DNA of 52,059 nucleotides. It comes from Acidobacteriaceae bacterium. GTDB lineage: Bacteria > Acidobacteriota > Terriglobia > Terriglobales > Acidobacteriaceae. This document shows positions 1-6,347 of the stretch, in pieces. Within the stretch, counting starts at the first letter, position 1; each line of letters begins with the position of its first letter. The stretch is from NCBI GenBank assembly GCA_003162935.1, contig PLUW01000007.1:1-52059 (forward strand), given 5' to 3'. The notes under the pieces were generated by a model. The model made no database searches. It was not told the origin of the DNA and was given only the letters and a program-made list of their open reading frames with translations. The position numbers were made by a program, and so were the translations under genes.

Positions 1-126
1 TTTGAAAACCTGGAGGCCGGTTCGAGCATCGAGGAGATCATCGAGCAATTTCATGTAACGCGGGAGCAGATTGTCGCCGTGCTCGACTTTGCCGCGCGCA
101 GTCTTGATGCTACTCCGGTCCCATAA
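1..126 (+). CDS. DUF433 family protein, C-terminal fragment
   Basis: The window opens inside a reading frame that ends at TAA 124-126. The visible 41 residues contain a G-S-S-I-E-E-I-I-E-Q-F segment followed by a helix ending in VLDFAARSL. That is the usual C-terminal half of DUF433 proteins, small HTH-like antitoxin-related proteins. The 5' end lies outside the window, so neither the start nor any partner toxin can be judged. A DUF433 gene is often followed by a DUF5615 PIN-like toxin gene, but here it is followed by an extragenic repeat. Confidence 0.6.
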   Translation, partial: FENLEAGSSIEEIIEQFHVTREQIVAVLDFAARSLDATPVP

Positions 127-135
127 ATGGTCTTG

Positions 136-203
136 GGAAGGGCACGGCTTCAGCCGTGCCGCTAACGACCGCCAGAAATGCGGGCTTTAGCCCCTGAGGC
201 ACT
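136..203. repeat. Extragenic palindromic repeat
   Basis: A perfect 8-bp stem GGCACGGC/GCCGTGCC with loop TTCA lies at 141-160. It is followed by a second smaller palindromic block, GCGGGCTTTAGCCCCTGAGGC. The two-block layout is typical of dispersed REP-like elements in acidobacterial genomes, which is recalled knowledge and not tested here. Confidence 0.55.
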
Positions 204-275
204 GCTCATGAGTCTGCGCGAACGATGAAAATGGCTAGCGTTGCGCCCAGTAAATCCGCGACACAAGATTAATTT

Positions 276-305
276 GTCATCCTGAGCGAAGAGAAGGACC
301 CATGT
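276..305. repeat. TGTCATCCTGAGCGAA-type dispersed repeat fragment
   Basis: The string TGTCATCCTGAGCGAAGAGAAGGACC matches the core of a very widespread intergenic repeat in soil bacteria, as I remember it. Only one arm is obvious here. It lies about 70 bp before the start of the Sel1-repeat gene. Confidence 0.45.
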
Positions 306-373
306 ATTCTGTCGGCGCTGGCGAAATGCACAAGCATAGCGTGGTACGGCGTGCCTGCTAAGAGAGGCCGCGC

Positions 374-1396
374 ATGAAAACGAAGAACATCCTGCTGCTC
401 TCGGTGTTGTCGGCTCTCATTATCTGCGCAGCGTTCTGGGGCTTCAAAAGGCATCGCGACCGCCCTGAGAGGGACCTGCTCAGGAGAGCGCAAGCTGGTG
501 ATGCCAAGTCCCAATTCGAACTGGCGAAGGCGTACCAGAATGGCTGGAGGCATTTCCCCAAAGACGGGAAAGCCGCGTTCGACTGGTACTCACGAGCAGC
601 CGGGCAAGGCTATGCAAAGGCACAGACCAATCTGGGCTATATGTATGCAAAGGGTGATGGCGTCAAGAAGGACGACGCTGCCGCCTTTCAGTGGTTTCAA
701 AAAGCCGCCTTGCAAGGAGATCTGTATGCCGAGCGGAACGTGGGAGCGAGGTACGCAAAGGGGATTGGCGTTCCGCAGGACTATTTGGAAGCGGCCCTCT
801 GGCTTCGGAAGGCAGCGGAGCAGGGGGATGCTGGGTCACAGATGGCCCTCGCTTCAATGTACGCAGCAGGAATAGGCGTCCAGCGCGATCGGGCGATGGC
901 CCTAGCCTGGTACCTCGTTGCACGGGCAGGGGGGAAAGTAGACGACAAAGACAAGGGGCACGCGGACGAAATTCAGAAACATCTAACGCCCGCGCAGGTG
1001 TTGGAAGCCCAGCAACTGGCCTCGTCGTGGTGGACATCCCATTCGAACGGTACGAAGATGCCCGAGTATTCCAAGAGCGCCCGGCAGACGCAAGAGTCCG
1101 ACCAGGTCCCTGTTCGCCACCGCCGCACTGCCGCCCAGGCCGATATCGACCGCGACATTGCTGTGCCGAGTGTCCCCCGACCGAGGCGCGGCGACTGCGA
1201 GACAGGGCACTGGGTGCAATCAGTCTCCGATGACGGAAGTATTGTTGCCCTAGAGGATGGCTCAGTATGGCGTGTGTCAGATACGGACACGGTTGACACA
1301 TTCACCTGGTTGCCGACCGAAGATGTAATTGTTTGCGACGGCAAACTAGTTAACACTGATAGCAGCGAAACGGTTGAGGCAAGTCGGCTGAAATAG
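374..1396 (+). CDS. Sel1-repeat (TPR-like) membrane-anchored or secreted protein
   Basis: The 340-residue protein begins with a basic N-terminus and a hydrophobic segment (NILLLSVLSALIICAAFWGF, residues 5-24) that fits a signal anchor or signal peptide. At least three to four Sel1-like repeats follow at residues 40-175, with the AKAQTNLGYMYAKGDGV pattern and WF/WL-x-KAA helices. These repeats normally form an alpha-alpha solenoid for protein-protein contacts. The last 65 residues form a separate small domain (GHWVQSVSDDGSIVALEDGSVWRV) resembling a short beta-rich module seen on small exported proteins. A GAGAGG motif lies 10 bases before the ATG. It has no operon partner, and its binding partner is unknown. 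Confidence 0.8.
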   Translation: MKTKNILLLSVLSALIICAAFWGFKRHRDRPERDLLRRAQAGDAKSQFELAKAYQNGWRHFPKDGKAAFDWYSRAAGQGYAKAQTNLGYMYAKGDGVKKDDAAAFQWFQKAALQGDLYAERNVGARYAKGIGVPQDYLEAALWLRKAAEQGDAGSQMALASMYAAGIGVQRDRAMALAWYLVARAGGKVDDKDKGHADEIQKHLTPAQVLEAQQLASSWWTSHSNGTKMPEYSKSARQTQESDQVPVRHRRTAAQADIDRDIAVPSVPRPRRGDCETGHWVQSVSDDGSIVALEDGSVWRVSDTDTVDTFTWLPTEDVIVCDGKLVNTDSSETVEASRLK

Positions 1397-1806
1397 GCTA
1401 GCGCAACGAGAGAAATGCAGAATGTCGCAAAAATCATGCGGGAGTTACTTGCGTGCAAGAAGATTGCAAGAGCTAAGGATGATTTACAAGGTGAAATTTA
1501 AGCATATATTGTTAGCCGCTACATATTCGTTTGGGTCTTCCTGCTAGTTTCAGCCCCTTCTACTTTTAAGGCGTTCCAATATTTCCCCAGCCTTCACAAA
1601 ATTAGACCTTGTAAACTCCTCAGCCGCTATACAGTTGTGCCTAGACTCGTGTCTAGATTCTGAGGCGTTTCGACTATCTTCCCATCCGTTGCTGCCGACA
1701 CCAGCCATCCGATTGATTCAACAGGAGATTTACTTCTTGACGATTAAACTATCTTATATTATTATAGATAATAGTAATTTATCTAATGTATGTTTGGACG
1801 GTGCAT
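1397..1806. other. Gene-free AT-rich intergenic region
   Basis: I see no convincing gene in these 410 bases; the ORF at 1635 has poor composition and no ribosome site. The region is clearly richer in A+T than the rest of the window. It contains an inverted pair, TTTACAAGGT...ACCTTGTAAA (1483-1499 and 1599-1615). It also holds a perfect hairpin CTAGAC-TCGT-GTCTAG (1641-1656) and a near-consensus promoter followed by a dyad just before the small gene at 1807. The base composition suggests acquired DNA. Confidence 0.5.
1737..1785 (+). promoter_or_regulatory. Sigma70-type promoter with overlapping dyad (operator candidate)
   Basis: TTGACG (1737-1742) and TATTAT (1760-1765) are separated by 17 bases, a near-consensus vegetative promoter. 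Directly downstream lies the dyad TAGATAA-TAGTAAT-TTATCTA (1765-1785), a 7-bp perfect inverted repeat around the expected transcription start. It points at the small gene starting at 1807. Confidence 0.55.
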
Positions 1807-2073
1807 ATGTCGGACGGCAACCGGAGCGGAATCAGACTGTTTCGAATCCGTATGGAAGCTCTTAGAGACCCTTGTGACTCAGACGAGCTATCGATAGCGA
1901 TAGAGCCCGCTATAGATTGCGATGGCTCTGAATGCGGTGTGGCCTTCCCCGACAGCGAGGGGGAGTTGGAAGACCTCCAACCGCACTTCCACCTGAAAAT
2001 TTCAGGGAGACAACCGGATGCAGGGCCGGAGATCTACGCCGTGGACGGTGTGCTACCAAAGGTGATCGATTGA
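1807..2073 (+). CDS. Hypothetical small acidic protein
   Basis: The 88-residue product is acidic and carries no motif I recognise; it has clusters such as DSEGELEDLQPHFHLKISG. I chose the ATG at 1807 over the ORF-track ATG at 1786 because a GGACGG motif sits about 7 bases upstream. That choice also keeps the start clear of the AT-rich dyad. The gene follows the strong promoter at 1737-1765 and is followed after 19 bases by another small gene, so the two are probably co-transcribed. Function is unknown, and a spurious ORF cannot be excluded. Confidence 0.4.
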   Translation: MSDGNRSGIRLFRIRMEALRDPCDSDELSIAIEPAIDCDGSECGVAFPDSEGELEDLQPHFHLKISGRQPDAGPEIYAVDGVLPKVID

Positions 2074-2092
2074 TGCCAAGTCGGGAGTCGAA

Positions 2093-2290
2093 ATGAAGTA
2101 TCGAGTCAGTTGGACAATAGAAGTTGAAGCAAACTCAACAGTAGATGCCGCCTTTGACGCTCATAGAATCATGGGAGATCCGGACCGTTTCTCAACCGCG
2201 AGTCTAACCGTATTCGATCCCCAGGGCCAGATGGAGATCTTCGAATTCGAGAAAGAAATCACCACGACACAAACGCCTGGACACGCATGA
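2093..2290 (+). CDS. Small conserved hypothetical protein (MKYRVSWTIEVEA type)
   Basis: The 65-residue product begins MKYRVSWTIEVEANS and ends with an acidic stretch, FEFEKEITT. This beta-alpha-beta-like pattern, with an N-terminal MKYRV-W-I-EA strand and a helix over residues 18-30, recurs in short uncharacterised proteins from mobile regions. A GGGAG motif lies 6 bases before the ATG, which makes the start convincing. It probably forms an operon with the small gene at 1807. Function is unknown. Confidence 0.55.
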   Translation: MKYRVSWTIEVEANSTVDAAFDAHRIMGDPDRFSTASLTVFDPQGQMEIFEFEKEITTTQTPGHA

Positions 2291-2303
2291 CCGGTAAGCG
2301 TCT

Positions 2304-2564
2304 TCAGTCTAGCCGCGCTCGTCCACGCTGCGTCACCTCGCGGGCAAGTTCCCGCATGGATTCCTGCGTGATCGCGCGTCCTTCGCCACGGGCCAGCGAT
2401 GCTTCCGCCTCATCGACGGCGGCTAGGATTTCCGCGCGGCCACGTTCCCGCTCCTCCCACAAAGAAAGAGCTTCCTTCACCGCGTCTTCCTCGCGCAGAA
2501 GCCGTCCGCTGTCAATCGCTTGACGGACAAAGGCCCTTTGGTCGGGGGTAAGTTGCACTTCCAT
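2304..2564 (-). CDS. ParD/CopG-like antitoxin, orphan
   Basis: The 86-residue protein starts MEVQLTPDQRAFVRQAIDSGR and continues with a long basic and acidic helical tail. The N-terminal strand plus helix-turn-helix is the ribbon-helix-helix fold of ParD-type antitoxins, which repress their own operon and neutralise a ParE toxin through the C-terminal helix. I chose the ATG at 2564, where the conserved family start lies, over the ORF-track start at 2636, whose extra 24 residues look like untranslated sequence. A parE gene would be expected just downstream, below 2304, but that space holds the end of an opposite-strand gene. The antitoxin therefore appears to be an orphan. Confidence 0.7.
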   Translation of the reverse strand: MEVQLTPDQRAFVRQAIDSGRLLREEDAVKEALSLWEERERGRAEILAAVDEAEASLARGEGRAITQESMRELAREVTQRGRARLD

Positions 2565-2882
2565 AAGCGTTAGCGTAGGAGCCGGAGGCGCAGGTGTCAA
2601 GCCACTTCTGACTTCTGATTTTTCATCACAAACCACCAGCGCGTCCTGTCACAGGCACGCCCCTCCAGCGCGACAATAGCCACCGATTGGGGCGGCCGTG
2701 TGCCGCACGCACCGCGCCCTTTGCGACAAGTGGGCTTCGTCGCGACCATGCACACGGGCGCCCCGTGATCCGACCCCTTGACACCCTCTCTTATAATAAA
2801 AGTATCAACACAATGAATTTCAACCGCGCGGCTCTCCGGCCACTAAGTCGAGGTCCGCAACCAGAATTGTGGGGAACGCACT

Positions 2883-3000
2883 AACTCATTAGGAATCAAG
2901 ATTTTACCTATAACTCCTTTCCGCTCAAGATTTTGGCGGGAATTTCCCGCTAAAATCTTGATTCCAATAGATCGAGGGGGGGAGGGGGGTGGGGGGTACC
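2883..3000. repeat. Structured intergenic repeat, copy 1
   Basis: The unit runs from AACTCATTAGGAATCAAGA to a G-rich tail ending GGGGTACC. Its core (2926-2960) is a 35-nt near-perfect palindrome whose 17-nt arms differ at one position. A further GAATCAAGATTTT block upstream can compete with the same arm. It pairs with copy 2 at 3051-3156. Confidence 0.7.
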
Positions 3001-3050
3001 CGAAAGCTGGCAGAAAGCAGGAAAACCCCCGGAATACTAGGAGCGCTCAT

Positions 3051-3156
3051 AACTCATTAAGAAATAAAGACTTTACGAGTAACCCGTTTAAACTCAAAGA
3101 CCTGGCGTGATTCACCTCCAAGTCTTTGATTCCAAAAGACCGGTGGAGGGGGTACC
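3051..3156. repeat. Structured intergenic repeat, copy 2
   Basis: This unit has the same layout as copy 1: AACTCATTAAGAAATAAAGAC, then CTCAAAGACCTGGCGTGA, then CCAAGTCTTTGATTCCAAAAGA, then a G-rich run ending GGGGTACC. The hairpin arms (3095-3128) changed together relative to copy 1 (CAAGATTTT/AAAATCTTG versus CAAAGAC/GTCTTTG), which keeps the stem. Confidence 0.7.
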
Positions 3157-3245
3157 ACCCTACCTAAGTGGTTATTGCACCCTTAGTAAATAGTCGACCC
3201 GAAGAAAGGCCAAGTGCTCTAGCGGTACACTTCTGCAAGACTCCG

Positions 3246-4502
3246 ATGAGCATTTCGCCGCGCACCATCTTCCACGTCGACATGGACGCCTTCTTCGTGT
3301 CGGTCGAAGAACTTTTCGACCCGAGCCTGAAAGGCAAGCCAGTCGTCGTCGGCGGACAGCGCGACGAGCGCGGAGTAGTCTCCGCCGCATCCTACGCCGC
3401 CCGAAAATTCGGCGTGCACTCGGCTATGCCCCTGCGCACCGCCGCGAAGCTTTGTCCGAAGGCAATTTTTGTCAACGGACATCCCGAACGCTATCGCGAG
3501 TATTCCGCCAAAGTTCACGAGGTGCTTGGGCACTTCTCTCCCTTGGTAGAGATGGCTTCGGTCGATGAGGCGTATCTCGACATGACGGGAACCGAGCGCT
3601 TGCACGGCAGACCATTGCAAGCCGCGCAGCGTCTGCATGACTCGATGAAGTCGAATACGCATTTGAACTGCTCGATCGGAATCGGCACCTCGCGCCTGAT
3701 TGCGAAAGTATCCTCAGCGAAAGCCAAGCCCAACGGAGTGTTCTGGGTGTTACCGGGAAGAGAAGCCAAATTCCTCGCGCCGCTCGCGGTTGGCGACATT
3801 CCCGGTGTAGGCAAAGTGATGGAAGAGAAGTTGCACGCGATCGGCATCCAGAAAATTGGCGACCTGGCTAAACTCGACGACCGCGATCTGGAAAATCGCT
3901 TTGGGAAATGGGGCCTGGCGCTGGCCGGAAAGTCACGCGGTGAAGACGCAGGAGGCTGGTTCGACAACGAAGTCGGAGAAAACGTCGACCCGAAATCAAT
4001 CAGCCACGAGCACACGTTCGACGAGGACACAGGCGATGCCGAGCGCCTGCAATCCACGTTGATGCGCCTCAGCGAGATGGTGGGAAGGCGCCTGCGCGAA
4101 GGCGGATATTTCGCGCGCACGTTGCAGCTGAAATTGCGCTACAAAGATTTCACAACAATCACGCGAGCGCATTCCCTCGACCAGCCGACGCAGATGGATC
4201 ACCACATCTTCGAGCAAACGCGACGTCTGTTTTTCGCCAACTGGAAGCCGGGCGCTCCGGTGCGCTTGCTCGGCGTGCAAGCGTCAAATTTCGAATCCGG
4301 TCCCGGCCAACTCGACCTGCTGGAGCCAAAGCGCGACGAGCGCTGGAAAAACGCTCTCGCCGCCGCGGACCATCTGCGCGACAAATTTGGCGAAGCGGCA
4401 ATCGGTCTCGCCCGAGGCATGAAAGGCGGATTCCGCGAGCGCATCCACGAAAATCCGGCAGCGCTGCCGGGGAAGGGAAAGAAGAAAAGGCCTGAAGCTT
4501 GA
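3246..4502 (+). CDS. dinB: DNA polymerase IV (Y-family translesion polymerase)
   Basis: The 418-residue protein carries the Y-family palm motifs: the metal-binding IFHVDMDAFFVSVE at the N-terminus, the catalytic SVDEAYLDMT around residue 105, and SIGIGTSRLIAKVSSAKAKP after it. Helix-hairpin-helix thumb sequence follows (VGDIPGVGKVMEEKL). Near the C-terminus QLDLLEP matches a beta-clamp-binding QLxLF-type motif, and a basic tail KGKKKRPEA closes the protein. The enzyme copies past DNA lesions without proofreading. I moved the start from 3168 to the ATG at 3246 because homologues begin just before FHVDMDAFF. It is transcribed toward the mlaF-like gene, and no SOS box was identified by eye. Confidence 0.93.
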   Translation: MSISPRTIFHVDMDAFFVSVEELFDPSLKGKPVVVGGQRDERGVVSAASYAARKFGVHSAMPLRTAAKLCPKAIFVNGHPERYREYSAKVHEVLGHFSPLVEMASVDEAYLDMTGTERLHGRPLQAAQRLHDSMKSNTHLNCSIGIGTSRLIAKVSSAKAKPNGVFWVLPGREAKFLAPLAVGDIPGVGKVMEEKLHAIGIQKIGDLAKLDDRDLENRFGKWGLALAGKSRGEDAGGWFDNEVGENVDPKSISHEHTFDEDTGDAERLQSTLMRLSEMVGRRLREGGYFARTLQLKLRYKDFTTITRAHSLDQPTQMDHHIFEQTRRLFFANWKPGAPVRLLGVQASNFESGPGQLDLLEPKRDERWKNALAAADHLRDKFGEAAIGLARGMKGGFRERIHENPAALPGKGKKKRPEA

Positions 4503-4535
4503 TTGAGCGCTTACAACGCCTCTGACGCAGACAAC

Positions 4536-4567
4536 CTCTGCAATCGAACCTCTGACCTCTGCAATCG
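4536..4567. repeat. Short direct repeat between convergent genes
   Basis: CTCTGCAATCG occurs twice, at 4536-4546 and 4557-4567. It fills the 65-bp gap between the stops of the convergent dinB and mlaF-like genes. No hairpin terminator is visible there. Confidence 0.4.
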
Positions 4568-5413
4568 CTACGAGATATATTCCCGAATATACTCGTCGCG
4601 CGAAGCAGCCAGCTCGTGAGCGTCGCCATCGAAGATGACCTTGGCGTCCTTCAGTATCAGAAAGCTCATCGCGACTTCGCCGCGTTGGCCTTTCGGCAGA
4701 GCCACCATCTGATTGGTGGCTTGATCGAATTCGTGAGTCGCCATGGTGAAGGCGTCCTGCAGGCGGTGCGTCACCATCAGGGCGCTGGTCTTGGCAACGT
4801 CACGCTGTTTCATGATGAGTTCCACGATGGTGTTCGAAGTCACCGGATCGAGTCCGCCGGTCGGCGAGTCGTAGAGCAGCACTTCAGGTTCGGTGATGAT
4901 GGCGCGGGCGATGGCCACGCGCCGTCTCATGCCGCCCGACAGTTCGGAGGGACGCATATCGTAAGTTCGTTCCAACTCCACGAAGCGCAGCACCTCGCGC
5001 ACTCGCCGCTCGATTTCCTCGGGGGAGAGTTTCTCTTCCATCAGACGGAAAGCGACGTTCTCATAAACCTTGAGTGAGTCGAAGAGGGCGCTTTCCTGGA
5101 ACACGATCCCCACGCGACGCCGCAGTTCGAACAGTTCCTGCTCAGACATTCGCGTGACTTCTTCGCCCAGTACGAAGATGCGTCCGCTATCGGGCCTCAA
5201 CAGTCCGATGGCGAGTTTGAGCAGAGTGCTCTTGCCAGAACCAGCGACGCCGAACACCGCCTTGGTTTCGCCATGCGCCAACCGAAACGAAATGCTGTCG
5301 AGCACCACATTGTCATCGAACGCAATGGAAACATTCTCGAACTCAATGGCGTAATCGGAGGGACTCACCACCGCGGCCGCCGTGTTCGCGCTGGGCAGAG
5401 TGGGAGCGGGCAT
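4568..5413 (-). CDS. MlaF-like ABC transporter ATP-binding protein
   Basis: The 281-residue ATPase has a Walker A motif GVAGSGKST (about residues 55-63) and a Q-loop region around IVFQESALFDSLKVYEN. It also has the signature LSGGMRRRVAIARA, a Walker B followed by a D-loop (LLYDSPTGGLDP), and an H-loop (MVTHRL). Together with the MlaE-type permease 3 bases upstream, it forms the cytoplasmic core of a phospholipid or hydrophobic-compound transporter of the Mla/Ttg2/MCE class. The residue after the Walker B Asp is Ser, where the family has the catalytic Glu. No MCE-domain (MlaD) gene follows, because dinB is convergent. Confidence 0.88.
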   Translation of the reverse strand: MPAPTLPSANTAAAVVSPSDYAIEFENVSIAFDDNVVLDSISFRLAHGETKAVFGVAGSGKSTLLKLAIGLLRPDSGRIFVLGEEVTRMSEQELFELRRRVGIVFQESALFDSLKVYENVAFRLMEEKLSPEEIERRVREVLRFVELERTYDMRPSELSGGMRRRVAIARAIITEPEVLLYDSPTGGLDPVTSNTIVELIMKQRDVAKTSALMVTHRLQDAFTMATHEFDQATNQMVALPKGQRGEVAMSFLILKDAKVIFDGDAHELAASRDEYIREYIS

Positions 5414-5416
5414 GAC

Positions 5417-6211
5417 TTACCTGTACCCAAAGATCGCGAAGATCAACTTGGTCACGAAGAAATCCACCACTAGAATCAGCACCGAGGAAGCGACCACGGC
5501 CTGGGTCGTGGATCGTCCGACTCCCTGGGTCCCGCCGCGCGTCGACATGCCGTAATAACAACCGACGGTCGAAATGATGAACCCGAACAGCACCGGCTTG
5601 ATGAGGCCGGTGAACACATCGCGGAACACAAGCGTCTGCCACACCGAGGTCCAATACTGCTGCGTGTCGAGCCCGAACAGCAGATGCGCCACCCCATAGC
5701 CGCCGATCAGCCCGAGCAGGTCCGCGATAATGGTCAGAAAAAAGAGCATGAAGGCGGTGGCCCCGATGCGCGGCGTAATCAGCTTCTTGGTGGGGTCGGT
5801 GCCCAGGGCGCGCATGGCATCGATCTGCTCGGTCACGATCATGGAGCCCAATTCGCTCGCCATGCCGGAAGCGTTGCGCCCCGCCACCATCAGCCCAGTG
5901 ATCAGCGGCCCCAGTTCGGTGACCATGCCGAGCGACACGAGCTGGCCGATCAGCGTGACCCCGCCAAATCGTTGCAACGTGCTGGCGGAGTTCAGCGCCA
6001 ACAGCGCGCCGACGGAGAGTCCCGTGAGAATGACGATGGGGAGGGAACCGACGCCGATCAGGTCCGCCTGCTGCAGCATATCTCCCATGTAAAGCGGACG
6101 GCGAAAGAAATTCGCGAGGGACTGCGCTGAGAGCAGCGTGTATTCCTGAACCGCCAGCGCAAATTCTTTGGCGACTTCAAAGGGCGAGATCAGTTCGAGT
6201 TCGAGCGCCAT
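5417..6211 (-). CDS. MlaE-like ABC transporter permease
   Basis: The 264-residue integral membrane protein matches the MlaE/YrbE permease family. It has an N-terminal amphipathic segment, then PLYMGDMLQQADLIGVGSLPIVILTGLSVG. The conserved AGRNASGMASELGSMIVTEQIDAMRALGTDP follows, a cytoplasmic coupling region that is a hallmark of this family. At least four further membrane segments complete it. It sits 3 bases upstream of the ATPase gene, so the pair is co-transcribed. It lies downstream of the NtrC-like regulator, separated by a 136-bp gap with a palindromic repeat. Confidence 0.9.
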   Translation of the reverse strand: MALELELISPFEVAKEFALAVQEYTLLSAQSLANFFRRPLYMGDMLQQADLIGVGSLPIVILTGLSVGALLALNSASTLQRFGGVTLIGQLVSLGMVTELGPLITGLMVAGRNASGMASELGSMIVTEQIDAMRALGTDPTKKLITPRIGATAFMLFFLTIIADLLGLIGGYGVAHLLFGLDTQQYWTSVWQTLVFRDVFTGLIKPVLFGFIISTVGCYYGMSTRGGTQGVGRSTTQAVVASSVLILVVDFFVTKLIFAIFGYR

Positions 6212-6259
6212 GTCGGATGGGGGAACTGCTGCTCAAGAAACTATAGCAGAGAGGGAAAG

Positions 6260-6345
6260 CATCGGGTCATCTCACCATCGGGTCATCGGGCGATCGAAAA
6301 CCCGAGGGGCCTAGCCGTTTTCAGGTGACCCGATGGCCCGATCTC
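6260..6345. repeat. ATCGGGTCATC-type extragenic palindrome
   Basis: CATCGGGTCAT is repeated twice in direct orientation on the left. It appears inverted as GTGACCCGATG on the right, around an inner GAAAAC...GTTTTC stem. The element fills the gap between the response-regulator stop and the mlaE-like start, and could act as a mRNA-processing or attenuating hairpin between them. Confidence 0.55.
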
Positions 6346-6347
6346 AC

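Larger units (their letters stand above)
2565..3245. other. Gene-free region with two structured repeats
   Basis: I see no credible gene in these 680 bases; the 65-residue ORF at 2687 looks random. The left half is GC-rich with no clear signal. The right half consists of two diverged copies of a 106-118 bp repeat, listed separately, that run up to the dinB start. Confidence 0.5.

Noticed and set aside
1635-1865. 76-residue ORF in the AT-rich island
   Set aside because: It has no ribosome site and random composition. It crosses the promoter and the start of the better-supported gene at 1807.
2777-2793. TTGACA and TATAAT seen close together
   Set aside because: The spacing is only 8 bases, far from the 16-18 needed for a sigma70 promoter.
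2687-2884. 65-residue ORF upstream of the repeats
   Set aside because: There is no ribosome site or motif, and it runs into the repeat sequence.
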